Origin: Streptococcus equinus
GTDB taxonomy: Bacteria > Bacillota > Bacilli > Lactobacillales > Streptococcaceae
Assembly (NCBI RefSeq): GCF_900104225.1
Contig: NZ_FNJK01000010.1
Span: forward strand, 1 to 41,738
Direction: 5' to 3'
Length of the DNA: 41,738 nucleotides
Under the pieces are notes generated by a model. The model was not told the origin of the DNA. It saw nothing but the letters and a program-made list of their open reading frames with translations, and did not search any database. Numbering within the stretch: the first letter of the stretch is position 1; the number at the start of each line of letters is the position of its first letter. Both the position numbers and the translations under genes were made by a program. Of this stretch, positions 8,144 through 17,198 are shown piece after piece.

Positions 8144-8761
8144 TTAAAGTTTTGATGAATGTAAACTTTGATAGCGTGCTTCTTCCAATTTTGATGTGTA
8201 ATACTCACGATGTTCTTCGAGGTCATGAATAGCATTTTCATCTTTTTTACCATGAACACGAACAACTTTCGCTGGCACTCCGACTACTGTTACATCTGCA
8301 GGAACATCTGAAACAACAACAGCTGCTGCACCTACTTTAGAATTTTTACCGATTTCGATAGGTCCAATAACTTGTGCATGGGCAGAAACAAGTGCTCCTT
8401 CACGTACAGTTGGGTGACGTTTTCCAACATCTTTACCTGTTCCACCAAGGGTTACACCATGATAGAGCATAACACCTTTCTCCACAATAGCTGTTTCACC
8501 AATAACAAGACCAGAACCATGGTCGATAAAGACACCCTCAGCAATTTCAGCTCCTGGGTGAATTTCAATTTGTGTCCAAAAGCGCCAGAATTGGCTATGC
8601 ATGCGCGCTAATAATTTCAAGCCATGTTTCCACAAGAAATGTGAGATACGATGCGCAGCCAAAGCTTTGACACCAGGGTAAGTTAGTATAATCTCCAGAG
8701 AGCTACGAGCCGCTGGATCGTTTTTCTTTACAATATCAATGGTTTCTTTCCACCAACCCAT
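8144..8761 (-). CDS. cysE: Serine O-acetyltransferase
   Basis: A 205-residue enzyme making O-acetylserine from serine and acetyl-CoA, the first step of cysteine synthesis. The N-terminal helical part (residues 1-70) leads into a left-handed beta-helix of hexapeptide repeats (about 75-170), with DHGSGLVIGE and LYHGVTLGGTG carrying the catalytic histidines. AAAGGAGAAG precedes the ATG. It sits 15 bases after the SseB-domain gene and 32 before cysS. No T-box or other cysteine riboswitch is visible in front of it, so it is probably co-transcribed from pnp. Confidence 0.94.
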   Translation of the reverse strand: MGWWKETIDIVKKNDPAARSSLEIILTYPGVKALAAHRISHFLWKHGLKLLARMHSQFWRFWTQIEIHPGAEIAEGVFIDHGSGLVIGETAIVEKGVMLYHGVTLGGTGKDVGKRHPTVREGALVSAHAQVIGPIEIGKNSKVGAAAVVVSDVPADVTVVGVPAKVVRVHGKKDENAIHDLEEHREYYTSKLEEARYQSLHSSKL

Positions 8762-8776
8762 ATCTTCTCCTTTCTT

Positions 8777-9532
8777 TTATTCGTCTTCGTCGATTTCAGA
8801 CCAATCAACAAGAATTTGTTGGTCATCAAAGGGATTAATGGCAACTCCGACCGTTTCATCAATGTCGTTTTCACCGTGTCCAGGTTGATAAATATCAGCC
8901 AAACGCCATGTCAAAATACTTCCTTGAGCATTACGAAATGGTGTTCCAAAATCTTTGTGGTTATACCATTTAGCAAAGCTTTGAAGATTTGAAAAGGCTG
9001 GAACATAGCTTTTACCTTCTGGTGTAGACATTGTTGGGAACATACGGTCAAAGCTTTTATCGTCACGTGGGTGAACAAAGGCTGGGACAAGGTAGTATTT
9101 GTCCAAAGTATCAGCCGCAAGGTTTTCTTCACCCATAAGTTTATTCAAAATAGTTGTGTAAGCATTCAAAAATTGGATTAATTCACTACTTTTGAAGATA
9201 GTTGAATTGCCAAAATCGCCTGTTTTCTTAAGGTTAAAGACAATTCCAGTTAATCCTTTTTCAATGACTTCTTTTAAAACATCCAAAGTTGGACGTTCAA
9301 CCCAATTTTGATCATTGGCACTAGCTTGTTCAGATTTGAAAGTTTCCAAATCTTCCTTATCAGAAAAGACAGGAGTCACCTTTTGCCCTTCAATATCAAG
9401 AGCATAAGGTTGATCACTAGCCAAAACTGGGATGTTGTGCAAAACATTGACAAGCGCAATGCTATCTAAAAAGTTGTCTGGTGCGTTAACAAACGCGCGC
9501 AAACGAATATCAAGTTCATTTAAATTTGTCAT
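8777..9532 (-). CDS. SseB-domain protein, function unknown
   Basis: A 251-residue protein with a central-to-C-terminal SseB-like region (the LVPAFVHPRDDKSFDRMFP and PAFSNLQSFAKW segments). SseB domains occur in many bacterial proteins of unclear role. The ATG at 9532 has GGAG seven bases upstream; the ATG five codons earlier has no ribosome-binding site and is rejected. It lies 45 bases after pnp and 15 before cysE. There is no signal peptide or membrane helix, so it is likely cytosolic. Confidence 0.6.
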   Translation of the reverse strand: MTNLNELDIRLRAFVNAPDNFLDSIALVNVLHNIPVLASDQPYALDIEGQKVTPVFSDKEDLETFKSEQASANDQNWVERPTLDVLKEVIEKGLTGIVFNLKKTGDFGNSTIFKSSELIQFLNAYTTILNKLMGEENLAADTLDKYYLVPAFVHPRDDKSFDRMFPTMSTPEGKSYVPAFSNLQSFAKWYNHKDFGTPFRNAQGSILTWRLADIYQPGHGENDIDETVGVAINPFDDQQILVDWSEIDEDE

Positions 9533-9577
9533 CGTTAAACTCCACATTTATAAAAAGATGAGCAAGCCAAAAAGTGA

Positions 9578-11770
9578 TTAGTCGATTTTATCGTGTTTTT
9601 CTTTGTGATCACGCAAGTGTCCGCCAAATGGTGAGTGCCCTTTGTGTTCTTTTTCATGTTTTTCAGCTCTTGGTGGACGTGGAAGAAGAGCTTTCATTGA
9701 CGCATCAACACGTCCTTTGTCATCTACTTTGATAACTTTAACATCAACTTCGTCACCAACTTCAAGAACGTCAGAAACGTTAGCTGTACGTGTCCATGCA
9801 ATTTCTGAAATGTGAACAAGGGCATCTGTCTTATCAAAGAGGTTAACAAAAGCACCGAATTTTTCAATACGAACAACTTTAGCGTGGTAAACTTCACCAA
9901 CTTTAGCTTCACGAACTAAACCAGCAATAATTTCTTTGGCACGGTCGATAGCTGCTTGGTCTGATGAGTAGATAGATACATTTCCTTCTTCGTCGATATC
10001 GATTTTAACGCCAGTTTCTTCGATGATTTTATCGATAGTTTCGCCACCTTTACCGATAACCACTTTGATTTTATCAACATCAATTTTAATAGTATCAATT
10101 TTTGGTGCTGTTGGTGCCAAGTGAGTACGAGGAGCTGGGATAGTTGCTTCAATCAAATCAAGGATTTCAAAACGAGCTTTCTTAGCTTGGGCAAGAGCTT
10201 CTTTCAAGATTTGAGGAGTGATACCTTCAATCTTGATATCCATTTGAAGTGCCGTAATACCTTCACGTGTACCAGCAACTTTAAAGTCCATATCACCAAA
10301 GTGGTCTTCAAGACCTTGAATATCTGTCAAGATTGTGTAGTTGCTACCATCTGAAATCAATCCCATGGCAATACCAGCAACTGGTGCTTTGATTGGCACA
10401 CCACCAGCCATAAGAGCAAGGGTACCTGCACAGATTGATGCTTGTGAAGATGAACCATTTGATTCCAAAACTTCAGCTACAAGACGGATAGCATATGGGA
10501 ATTCTTCAAGGCTTGGAAGAACTTGTGCAAGAGCACGTTCACCGAGAGCACCGTGACCAATTTCACGACGACCTGGTGCACCGTAACGTCCAGTTTCACC
10601 AACAGAGAATTGTGGGAAATTGTAGTGGTGCAAGAAACGTTTCTTGTACTCAGCACCAAGTCCATCAACGATTTGAGTTTCACCCATTGGAGCAAGTGTC
10701 AAAACTGACAAGGCTTGAGTTTGTCCACGTGTGAAGAGACCTGAACCGTGAACTTTTGGAAGATAATCAATCTCAGCATCCAATGGACGGATTTCGTCAA
10801 CACGACGACCATCAGGACGGATTTTATCTTCTGTAATCAAGCGACGAACTTCGGCATGTTCCATTTGTTCAAGAATTTCAGCCACGTCACGCATGATTGT
10901 TTCATAGTTTTCATCATCTGCGTAGCGTTCTTCGTAAACAGCAGTTACTTCTTCTTTGACAGCTTCAGTTGCTGCTTCACGCGCTTTTTTCTCTTCGACT
11001 TGAACAGCTTTTTGAAGGTCAGCATTGTAGGCTGCAATGATTTCAGCTTGCAATTCTGGGTCAACTTGTAGCAATTCAACTTCTGCTTTTTCTTTACCAA
11101 CAGCTGCAACGATTTCTTCTTGGAAGGCAATCAATTCTTGAACTGCTTCATGTCCTTTAAGAAGAGCTTCAAGCATAATGTCTTCTGACAATTCTTTAGC
11201 ACCAGATTCAACCATGTTGATGGCTTCTTTTGTACCGGCAACAGTCAATTCAAGAAGAGATGCTTCTTTTTGTTCAGCTGATGGGTTGATGATAAATTCA
11301 CCATCGATATAAGCCACTTGAACCCCTGCGATTGGTCCATTGAATGGAATATCTGAAATAGACAAGGCTAATGAGCTACCAAACATGGCTGCCATTGGTG
11401 CGCTAGCATCTTCATCATAAGAAAGAACAGTGTTAATCACTTGAACTTCGTTACGGAAACCTTCAGCAAACATTGGACGAATTGGACGGTCAATCAAACG
11501 TGCTGTCAATGTCGCATCAGTTGTTGGACGACCTTCACGTTTGTTGAAACCACCAGGAAATTTCCCAGCAGCATACATTTTTTCTTCGTAGTTTACTTGA
11601 AGTGGGAAGAAGTCACCAGTTGACATTTTTTTAGACATGACAGCTGCACTAAGAACAGTTGATTCACCGTAACGAATCACTGCAGCACCGTTAGCTTGTT
11701 TAGCAACTTGACCAATTTCAACAACAAGTGGATGACCTGCAAAAGTCGTTTCAAAAGTTTGTTTTGACAT
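9578..11770 (-). CDS. pnp: Polynucleotide phosphorylase
   Basis: A 730-residue PNPase with the full domain order: first RNase PH domain, an all-helical linker (about 230-320, charged and coiled), second RNase PH domain (with [18 protein letters not shown] and the [15 protein letters not shown] active-site region), then KH ([17 protein letters not shown]) and S1 (about 620-695). It degrades RNA 3' to 5' using phosphate. A structured leader just upstream suggests post-transcriptional control. It is the first gene of the pnp-sseB-cysE-cysS-mrnC cluster. Confidence 0.97.
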   Translation of the reverse strand: MSKQTFETTFAGHPLVVEIGQVAKQANGAAVIRYGESTVLSAAVMSKKMSTGDFFPLQVNYEEKMYAAGKFPGGFNKREGRPTTDATLTARLIDRPIRPMFAEGFRNEVQVINTVLSYDEDASAPMAAMFGSSLALSISDIPFNGPIAGVQVAYIDGEFIINPSAEQKEASLLELTVAGTKEAINMVESGAKELSEDIMLEALLKGHEAVQELIAFQEEIVAAVGKEKAEVELLQVDPELQAEIIAAYNADLQKAVQVEEKKAREAATEAVKEEVTAVYEERYADDENYETIMRDVAEILEQMEHAEVRRLITEDKIRPDGRRVDEIRPLDAEIDYLPKVHGSGLFTRGQTQALSVLTLAPMGETQIVDGLGAEYKKRFLHHYNFPQFSVGETGRYGAPGRREIGHGALGERALAQVLPSLEEFPYAIRLVAEVLESNGSSSQASICAGTLALMAGGVPIKAPVAGIAMGLISDGSNYTILTDIQGLEDHFGDMDFKVAGTREGITALQMDIKIEGITPQILKEALAQAKKARFEILDLIEATIPAPRTHLAPTAPKIDTIKIDVDKIKVVIGKGGETIDKIIEETGVKIDIDEEGNVSIYSSDQAAIDRAKEIIAGLVREAKVGEVYHAKVVRIEKFGAFVNLFDKTDALVHISEIAWTRTANVSDVLEVGDEVDVKVIKVDDKGRVDASMKALLPRPPRAEKHEKEHKGHSPFGGHLRDHKEKHDKID

Positions 11771-11795
11771 TTTTATTCCTCTAACATTTTATTTT

Positions 11796-11867
11796 GATAC
11801 GTCTGTTTTCTACAAAAACCAGTCTGTAAAAGACTTATAAACTCGTCTTTGCATAAAACCACGTATC
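11796..11867 (-). promoter_or_regulatory. Folded 5' leader of pnp
   Basis: Perfectly complementary ends (GATACGT/ACGTATC at 11861-11867 and 11796-11802), extended by GTTTT/AAAAC, enclose a 72-base segment with a further inner AGAC/GTCT hairpin. The predicted transcription start falls at its first base. This resembles, in shape only, the RNase III-processed leader that mediates PNPase autoregulation in E. coli. Confidence 0.5.
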
Positions 11868-11873
11868 TCCATT

Positions 11874-11882
11874 ATTTTATCA
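11874..11882 (-). promoter_or_regulatory. Extended -10 promoter of pnp
   Basis: The minus strand reads TGA followed by TAAAAT (11874-11879). The -35 is weak. The spacing puts the transcript start at the base of the leader stem. Confidence 0.45.
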
Positions 11883-11931
11883 CATTTTATAGGAAATAGC
11901 AGAGCTTGCAGCACAGTTTTTTAAGAATCAT

Positions 11932-11960
11932 TAAAAAGCAGCTACCAAACAGTAACTGCT
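11932..11960 (-). terminator. Terminator after the GlsB-like gene
   Basis: An 8-bp stem GCAGTTAC/GTAGCTGC (11938-11959) with a six-base loop, followed on the minus strand by five T. Confidence 0.75.
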
Positions 11961-11986
11961 TCTTCTTATAGCGTTTTATCAAATAA

Positions 11987-12217
11987 TTACCCAAAAAATA
12001 AATCAACAACTGCAATAACGATAATGGCGCCAAGTACAGATGGTAAAATTGCCATGCCAGCAAGACTAGGTCCCCAATAACCAAACAAACTTTGACCAAC
12101 AAATGAGCCCACTAGACCTGCAAAAATATTATAAATGCAGCCCATTGACTCACCTTTCTTAGTGATAGCTCCTGCGATTATCCCAATCAAAGCCCCAACA
12201 ATTAATGATCCAATCAT
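11987..12217 (-). CDS. GlsB/YeaQ/YmgE family small membrane protein
   Basis: A 76-residue, almost wholly hydrophobic protein with three membrane segments (about residues 1-18, 28-47 and 52-74) and glycine-rich packing (GALIGIIAGAITKKGESMG, NIFAGLVGSFVGQ). These features are those of the transglycosylase-associated/GlsB family, often stress-induced; despite the old name no enzymatic activity is established. AAAGGAGACTGTT precedes the ATG. It has its own terminator and stands between adhE and pnp. Confidence 0.75.
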   Translation of the reverse strand: MIGSLIVGALIGIIAGAITKKGESMGCIYNIFAGLVGSFVGQSLFGYWGPSLAGMAILPSVLGAIIVIAVVDLFFG

Positions 12218-12301
12218 AACAGTCTCCTTTAATGCAATATCTCTAGACAGGTCTTACAAAAATCCCTGATTAACCGTTTTTATTAACACTTTCATTCTAC
12301 C

Positions 12302-12330
12302 ACAAAAGCCTCCCAAAGGGAGGCTTAAAA
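12302..12330 (-). terminator. Terminator after adhE
   Basis: A perfect 9-bp stem AAGCCTCCC/GGGAGGCTT (12306-12326) with a three-base loop. The T-tract is short on the minus strand. Confidence 0.75.
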
Positions 12331-12362
12331 ATGTCAACTAATACAATTGTTAAGAAGAGGTA

Positions 12363-15044
12363 TTAGAACATGTCAATCAACAATTGTTTCAACTCAGCAA
12401 TATATGGTTGACGAGGGTTAGCAGGTGTACATTGGTCATCGTAAGCAAGTGATGCTAATTTATCAACAGCTGCATCAAAGGCTTCTTTTGTAACACCGTT
12501 AGCAGAAAGACGAGGGTCAACATCAACGGCTTTCATCAAAGCATCAATACGTTCGCAAAGTGCTTCTACCAATGCTGCATCATCTTTACCTTTAAGACCA
12601 AGGCTACGAGCGATATCAGCGTAGTCACGTTGTGCACGGTATTCTTCATAGCGTGGGAAGACTGAACGTTTTACATTTCCAGCCACACCGTTGTAGCGGA
12701 TAACGTGTTGCATAGCAATTGAGATAGCTAAACCGTGAGGAAGGCCAAATTCACCACCAGTTTTGTGTGCGATTGAATGGTTAATACCCAAGAAAGCATT
12801 TGAGAAGGCCATACCAGCAAGAGTTGCTGCGTAGTGCATGTTTTCACGTGCTTGTTCACCACGAAGTGTTGGGTGTTTAGGATCATAGTTATATGAATCT
12901 TCCAAGTTTTCGATAACCAACTTGATAGCTTCAAGTGACCATGGACGAGTCAAATCAGATGCCATAACTGAAACATAAGCTTCAAGGGCATGTGACAAAG
13001 TATCAAGACCAGAAAGAGCTACTGTGCGTTTTGGCACTGTCATAACAAATTCTGGGTCCACGATAGCAACTTGTGGTGTCAATTCATAGTCAGTCAATGG
13101 ATATTTAACGTGAGTATGATCATCAGTAATAACAGCGTAAGGTGTTACTTCTGAACCTGTACCAGATGTTGTTGGGATACAGAAGAGACGAGTTGCTGTT
13201 TGATGTTTGAATTTTACGATACGTTTACGGATATCAATGAATTTTTGTTGCAAACGTAAGAAGAGTTCGCTGACGTTCTCATAGCTGTCAAGGAAATCAG
13301 CTTCTTGATCAAGTGAGTATTCATAGATGTAACGTGCAATTTTAGCTGCATCAAGAGCAGAACCACCACCGACTGCGATAACTGTGTCTGGTTTGAAATC
13401 ACGCATTTGTTTGGCAATTTCAATCGTTTGACCAAGTGTTGGGTCTGGTTTGATAGTGCCGTAAATTGATGTCGCAACTTTTTCATCACGCAATGCCAAT
13501 TGAGCAAGGACAGTATCAACAAAACCAAATTGAACCATACCTGGGTCAGCAACAATCAAAGCACGTTGCATTGGTTCGTATTCATCTTGCAAGTAAGAAA
13601 TGGCATTTTTTTCGTAGTAAGTTTTTTCTGGTAGGCGAATCCATTGAGGACGGTTGCGACGTTTGGCAACTGTCTTAACATTTAAGAGATCGCCAGTTGA
13701 AAGATTGTGTGACAATGAATTTTTCCCCCATGATCCTGTTCCAAGTGTTAAGCTAGCTTTAAGTGCGTCTGTGTAGACATCACCGATACCTCCGACTGAA
13801 TCTGGTTGGTTAACCAAGACACGAGATGCTTTCACAGCGTCGCCATATTCAGCAACAAATGGGTCTGCTTGGGAACCAATTTGAATACCAGCATTGTGTC
13901 CTGCACCTTGGTAGTCAAGAAGTGCTTCAACAATTTCAACACCTTCAGCACGATCTTTAGCTTTATAAACTGAAAGGAGTGGAGAAAGTTTTTCAGAAGA
14001 TAGTTTTTCACCGATATTTTTCTTATCAAGTTCAAACAAGAGAACATCTTTACCTTCTGGTAATTTGACACCGGCTTGTTCACAAATCCAAGTCGCAGGC
14101 ATTCCGGCAACCGGACCATTAACTCCGTGTCTGTCGTTAAAGACAAAGTCTTCGATTTTCTTATAGTCCTTTTTAGGTACAAGGTAGGCACCTTTATCTT
14201 GCATTTTTTGAAGCCATTCGTCATAAATCGGTGCTTCAACAACTGCAGAGTTTTCAGTGGCACAAATCATACCGTTATCAAAACGTTTTGATAACAATAA
14301 GTCTTCAACAGCGCGGTCAACGTGTGCTGTTGCATCAACGTAGATAGCACCATTACCAGCACCAACACCCATTGATGGGTTACCTGATTTAAGAGCGGCA
14401 TTTACCATGCCAGGTCCACCAGTTGCCAAAATAGAAGCAATCTTCGGATTTTGGATAAGCGCTGATGTATTGGCAAGAGATGGTGTTTCAATCCATTGAA
14501 CAATGTTTTCTGGAGCACCAGCTTTCACTGCGGCATCATAAAGAATTTGTGCGGCATGTGCTGAACAGTTTTGCGCTTGTGGGTGGAAAGCAAAGACAAT
14601 CGCATTACGTGTTTTAAGAGCTACCAAAATCTTGAACATGGTTGTTGATGTTGGGTTTGTTGTTGGAACAATACCAGCCAAAACACCAAGAGGTGCAGCA
14701 ATTTGGATACTTCCTGAAACCTTATCTTCCCCAATGATACCTACTGTTTTTTCATTTTTGATACGTTCATAAACATACTCAGTAGCGAAGTGGTTCTTAA
14801 TATCTTTATCTTCAACGACACCACGACCAGTTTCTGCATGAGCTTCTTTTGCTAATTCAAGCGAAGCTTCTGAACCTGCAAGAGCCATCGCTGCGACAAT
14901 GTTATCAACTTGTTCTTGTGAATAAGTTGCATAAACACGTTCAGCTTCAAGAGCTTTTTCGACAAGAGCTCCAGTGTACTGTTGAGCCAATTCTTCTGCG
15001 CTCAACTCGTTATTCTTTACATCTGCATTTGTTGCTTTAGCCAT
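12363..15044 (-). CDS. adhE: Bifunctional acetaldehyde-CoA/alcohol dehydrogenase
   Basis: An 893-residue AdhE of usual length. The N-terminal aldehyde dehydrogenase domain (to about 440) holds the catalytic cysteine Cys261 in NGMICATENSAVV. The C-terminal iron-dependent alcohol dehydrogenase (about 465-893) has the NAD segment GGGSALDAAKIA and the metal-binding region GINHSIAHKTGGEFGLPHG. It reduces acetyl-CoA to ethanol and re-oxidises NADH in mixed-acid fermentation; AdhE forms spirosomes. AAGGAGG precedes the ATG. The upstream promoter carries a possible Rex site, consistent with NADH control. Confidence 0.96.
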   Translation of the reverse strand: MAKATNADVKNNELSAEELAQQYTGALVEKALEAERVYATYSQEQVDNIVAAMALAGSEASLELAKEAHAETGRGVVEDKDIKNHFATEYVYERIKNEKTVGIIGEDKVSGSIQIAAPLGVLAGIVPTTNPTSTTMFKILVALKTRNAIVFAFHPQAQNCSAHAAQILYDAAVKAGAPENIVQWIETPSLANTSALIQNPKIASILATGGPGMVNAALKSGNPSMGVGAGNGAIYVDATAHVDRAVEDLLLSKRFDNGMICATENSAVVEAPIYDEWLQKMQDKGAYLVPKKDYKKIEDFVFNDRHGVNGPVAGMPATWICEQAGVKLPEGKDVLLFELDKKNIGEKLSSEKLSPLLSVYKAKDRAEGVEIVEALLDYQGAGHNAGIQIGSQADPFVAEYGDAVKASRVLVNQPDSVGGIGDVYTDALKASLTLGTGSWGKNSLSHNLSTGDLLNVKTVAKRRNRPQWIRLPEKTYYEKNAISYLQDEYEPMQRALIVADPGMVQFGFVDTVLAQLALRDEKVATSIYGTIKPDPTLGQTIEIAKQMRDFKPDTVIAVGGGSALDAAKIARYIYEYSLDQEADFLDSYENVSELFLRLQQKFIDIRKRIVKFKHQTATRLFCIPTTSGTGSEVTPYAVITDDHTHVKYPLTDYELTPQVAIVDPEFVMTVPKRTVALSGLDTLSHALEAYVSVMASDLTRPWSLEAIKLVIENLEDSYNYDPKHPTLRGEQARENMHYAATLAGMAFSNAFLGINHSIAHKTGGEFGLPHGLAISIAMQHVIRYNGVAGNVKRSVFPRYEEYRAQRDYADIARSLGLKGKDDAALVEALCERIDALMKAVDVDPRLSANGVTKEAFDAAVDKLASLAYDDQCTPANPRQPYIAELKQLLIDMF

Positions 15045-15238
15045 TAAGAAAACCTCCTTATAAGTACCCTTAAAAATAAGTGCCTCATTTTTTGAGAAGA
15101 ACTATATTAATGATTGATACTAAAATAAAAACAAGACCGTATAGTCTGGAATTTCAAAACTCAACGTTATTACTTGAGGTTCTCTTCACTACATAAACTA
15201 CACAAAATCAAAAGTTAAATTCTTTAATCATCATATCA

Positions 15239-15257
15239 TTGTGATATTCTTCACCAA
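15239..15257. promoter_or_regulatory. Rex-like operator at the adhE start site
   Basis: The sequence TTGTGATATTCTTCACCAA is an imperfect palindrome with the half-sites TTGTGA and TCACCAA. Rex sites have TTGTGA and TCACAA arms; here the spacing is about two bases shorter and one arm has an extra C. Its place, immediately downstream of the -10, is where a repressor would act. Confidence 0.4.
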
Positions 15258-15259
15258 CC

Positions 15260-15288
15260 ATATTAACCCTTTTTCAAAAAAAGGTCAA
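15260..15288 (-). promoter_or_regulatory. Promoter of adhE
   Basis: Minus-strand -35 TTGACC (15283-15288) and -10 TAATAT (15260-15265), 17-base spacer. Confidence 0.6.
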
Positions 15289-15296
15289 GTATTTTT

Positions 15297-15310
15297 TGTA
15301 AGCTTTTTCA
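15297..15310 (+). promoter_or_regulatory. Cre-like sequence upstream of adhE
   Basis: TGTAAGCTTTTTCA matches the CcpA consensus TGNAARCGNWWWCA at 13 of 14 positions. The mismatch is in the central CG, which is normally the most conserved part, so this is weak. Confidence 0.25.
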
Positions 15311-15469
15311 TTTTTATTGTAAAGCTAATGTAAGGGGATACATTTATATACCTATCTTTTCCTTTTACACTAATACTTTTGCCACTTTTGACATTTTCAT
15401 CTTCAGCAAAAACTCATTTTCATTAAAAATCTGTCCTTCAATATCTTTCAAAATAAGTAACTGAATATA

Positions 15470-15502
15470 CAAAAAAAGCTCCTTGGAAAATCCAAGAAGC
15501 TT
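15470..15502 (-). terminator. Terminator after rpsO
   Basis: An 11-bp stem AGCTTCTTGGA/TCCAAGGAGCT (15477-15501, one wobble) with a three-base loop, followed on the minus strand by seven T. Confidence 0.85.
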
Positions 15503-15522
15503 TTGCTCGACCGAACGTCAGA

Positions 15523-15792
15523 TTAACGACGAAGACCAAGTGATGCGATCAATTCGCGGTAACGGTTAACGTCTGTGCGGCGAAGGTATGCCAACAAGTT
15601 ACGACGGTGACCGATTTTTTTCATCAATCCACGGTAAGTAGCGTGGTCTTTTTTGTGTTGTTTAATGTGTTCGTTAAGGTGGTTGATTTCCCAAGTAAGA
15701 ACAGCTACTTGAACTTCAACTGAACCTGTGTCACCTTCGTGACGTGCGTATTGAGCGATGATTTCATTTTTTTTCTCTTTTGAGATTGCCAT
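15523..15792 (-). CDS. rpsO: 30S ribosomal protein S15 (uS15)
   Basis: An 89-residue S15 of exact family length, with the RNA-binding segments [16 protein letters not shown] and [15 protein letters not shown] and the standard C-terminus LIASLGLRR. It binds 16S rRNA helix 22 early in 30S assembly. AAAGGAGAAAAATT precedes the ATG. The gene is monocistronic, with its own promoter, a structured leader and a strong terminator. Confidence 0.97.
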   Translation of the reverse strand: MAISKEKKNEIIAQYARHEGDTGSVEVQVAVLTWEINHLNEHIKQHKKDHATYRGLMKKIGHRRNLLAYLRRTDVNRYRELIASLGLRR

Positions 15793-15878
15793 AATTTTTC
15801 TCCTTTATATTGCTTCATCCGAGTGGTAGGTTTTTGGCGGATCCTACGACCAAGAAGAAGTTACTTGTCTTACGACAG
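15793..15878 (-). promoter_or_regulatory. rpsO leader with paired segments
   Basis: The 5' UTR can pair ATCCG with CGGAT and TAGG with CCTA, and forms a small GTC-GTAA-GAC hairpin near the start. S15 autoregulates through leader structures in several bacteria. Whether this belongs to a known S15 leader class needs a covariance search. Confidence 0.4.
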
Positions 15879-15883
15879 TCCTT

Positions 15884-15913
15884 ATTGTAGCAGATTACTT
15901 CTGCTTTTGTCAA
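15884..15913 (-). promoter_or_regulatory. Promoter of rpsO
   Basis: Minus-strand -35 TTGACA (15908-15913, exact consensus) and -10 TACAAT (15884-15889), 18-base spacer. Confidence 0.7.
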
Positions 15914-15949
15914 AGGTTTTCCCTTAATTTAACGTGACTTTAACACAAA

Positions 15950-17110
15950 TTAATTTTTCTTTGAAAAACGTGTTTTAATAATCAAACCTAGGCAAATAAC
16001 CAAGCTGATAACAGCGTAAATGATAAAGGCAAAGCCTGGTTGTGGACTAAATTTTGAGAAGAGGTTCAAAACAATAGCTGCGCTTGCCCCACCAAGATTA
16101 CAGAAAATCAAGATAAGCGTAGTCGCATTTCCGATTAATTGCGGTGAAACGTTAGTTGAAACATCACTAAAGACGCAGGTAACCACAATACTGTACCAGA
16201 AGCCTGATAGCATTGCACCGATTAGCATCACCCAAAGATTGTTAGCAAAACCTACCATAAATAGTCCAAGAGCAAATGGAATCATTGAAATGGTAATCAA
16301 GTTTTTGCTAAAGCGTCCAAGCAAACCTTCAAAACAAATTCCTGAAAGAATTCCCATAAGCATCATGCCACTCAAGATTAAGCTGGCTTGACGAGGACTT
16401 CCAAGATGCAATTGGTCAACAATAACTGGGATTCGAAGACTATTTGCGCTGTTAATATTAATTACAAAACCAGCTAACAGCGATAATCCAACAATATATA
16501 AAATATCAGCTTTTGTAAACTTAGCACGTGATTCTTTTGGGGTATCTTTAACTTTTCCCTTAGCTTTTGGTGCAAAGAGAAGGTAGAATACGAGAATTGG
16601 TAAAGCAAATAAATAAACACTAAACGTCCATGACCAACCTAGAACAACAAGAAAACCAACAATCATGGTCAACAAGGCGTTACCAATAATTTCAAACGAT
16701 CCACGAAGGCCAAGCATTTGAGCTTGTTCTCTACCAGCATAAGTTTCACTAATGATACTAATCGCACGTGAGTTAATAAAACCAATTCCAATACCAAGTA
16801 AAACACGTGAGACCACAACTAATGAGTAGCTCTGCAACATTACAGGCATACTACCACCAAAGGCAATTAATAAAAGTCCAAGAATAATGCTGAGACGCTC
16901 AGAAATCAGACGTTCAATTATTGGATTTAACAACAACATGGCAAGAATTGCAAAAGATGATAGTGAAAATAAAAATTCAACTTGACTAACAGCGTATCCT
17001 TGCTGATGAAATGTTGTAATCATTTGGGGTAATGCTGTCGACGGTGATAGAGTCGAGACCAGCATTAAAGATAAAGATAGGAGACTAAATTTCTCCAAAA
17101 ATGTTTTCAT
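15950..17110 (-). CDS. MFS transporter, 12-helix type
   Basis: A 386-residue major facilitator protein with about 12 hydrophobic helices in two groups of six, split by a charged loop (about residues 180-200, KAKGKVKDTPKESRAK). The loop after helix 2 (NPIIERLISERL) and the SRVLLGIGIGFINSRA segment of helix 4 are typical of drug/cyanate-type exporters. AAGGAG precedes the ATG. It is divergent from a Crp/Fnr-family regulator with overlapping -10 elements, so that regulator probably controls it. The substrate cannot be read from the sequence. Confidence 0.85.
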   Translation of the reverse strand: MKTFLEKFSLLSLSLMLVSTLSPSTALPQMITTFHQQGYAVSQVEFLFSLSSFAILAMLLLNPIIERLISERLSIILGLLLIAFGGSMPVMLQSYSLVVVSRVLLGIGIGFINSRAISIISETYAGREQAQMLGLRGSFEIIGNALLTMIVGFLVVLGWSWTFSVYLFALPILVFYLLFAPKAKGKVKDTPKESRAKFTKADILYIVGLSLLAGFVININSANSLRIPVIVDQLHLGSPRQASLILSGMMLMGILSGICFEGLLGRFSKNLITISMIPFALGLFMVGFANNLWVMLIGAMLSGFWYSIVVTCVFSDVSTNVSPQLIGNATTLILIFCNLGGASAAIVLNLFSKFSPQPGFAFIIYAVISLVICLGLIIKTRFSKKN

Positions 17111-17123
17111 AGAAACTCCTTAC

Positions 17124-17151
17124 TTGTTTTTTTCATCATTTCCAGTATAAT
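17124..17151 (+). promoter_or_regulatory. Overlapping divergent promoters of the regulator and MFS genes
   Basis: The plus strand has TTGTTT (17124-17129), 16 bases, TATAAT (17146-17151). The minus strand has a -10 TATACT at 17144-17149 facing the transporter. The two -10 elements share four bases, so RNA polymerase can probably occupy only one at a time. Confidence 0.45.
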
Positions 17152-17170
17152 CAAAGTTAGCGCATAAAAA

Positions 17171-17186
17171 TATGACTTTTGTCACA
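17171..17186. promoter_or_regulatory. CRP/FNR-type operator overlapping the regulator's own leader
   Basis: TATGA-N6-TCACA includes a perfect TGAC-N4-GTCA palindrome (17173-17184) with the half-site spacing of CRP-family operators (TGTGA-N6-TCACA). It touches the Shine-Dalgarno of the downstream regulator, suggesting autorepression. Confidence 0.45.
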
Positions 17187-17198
17187 AAGGAGGTCTGT

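Larger units (their letters stand above)
15045..15522 (-). other. Long gene-free region: adhE leader and promoter
   Basis: No gene is visible in these 478 bases. From right to left they hold the rpsO terminator (15470-15502), an AT-rich stretch with nothing recognisable (15311-15469), a cre-like sequence, the adhE promoter, a Rex-like element, and an untranslated leader of about 210 bases with one small hairpin near 15136-15150. Confidence 0.6.

Noticed and set aside
10748..11071. Long plus-strand open frame opposite pnp
   Set aside because: It is antisense to a perfectly conserved PNPase, has no ribosome-binding site and reads as low-complexity Phe/Cys/Ser-rich sequence typical of a shadow frame.
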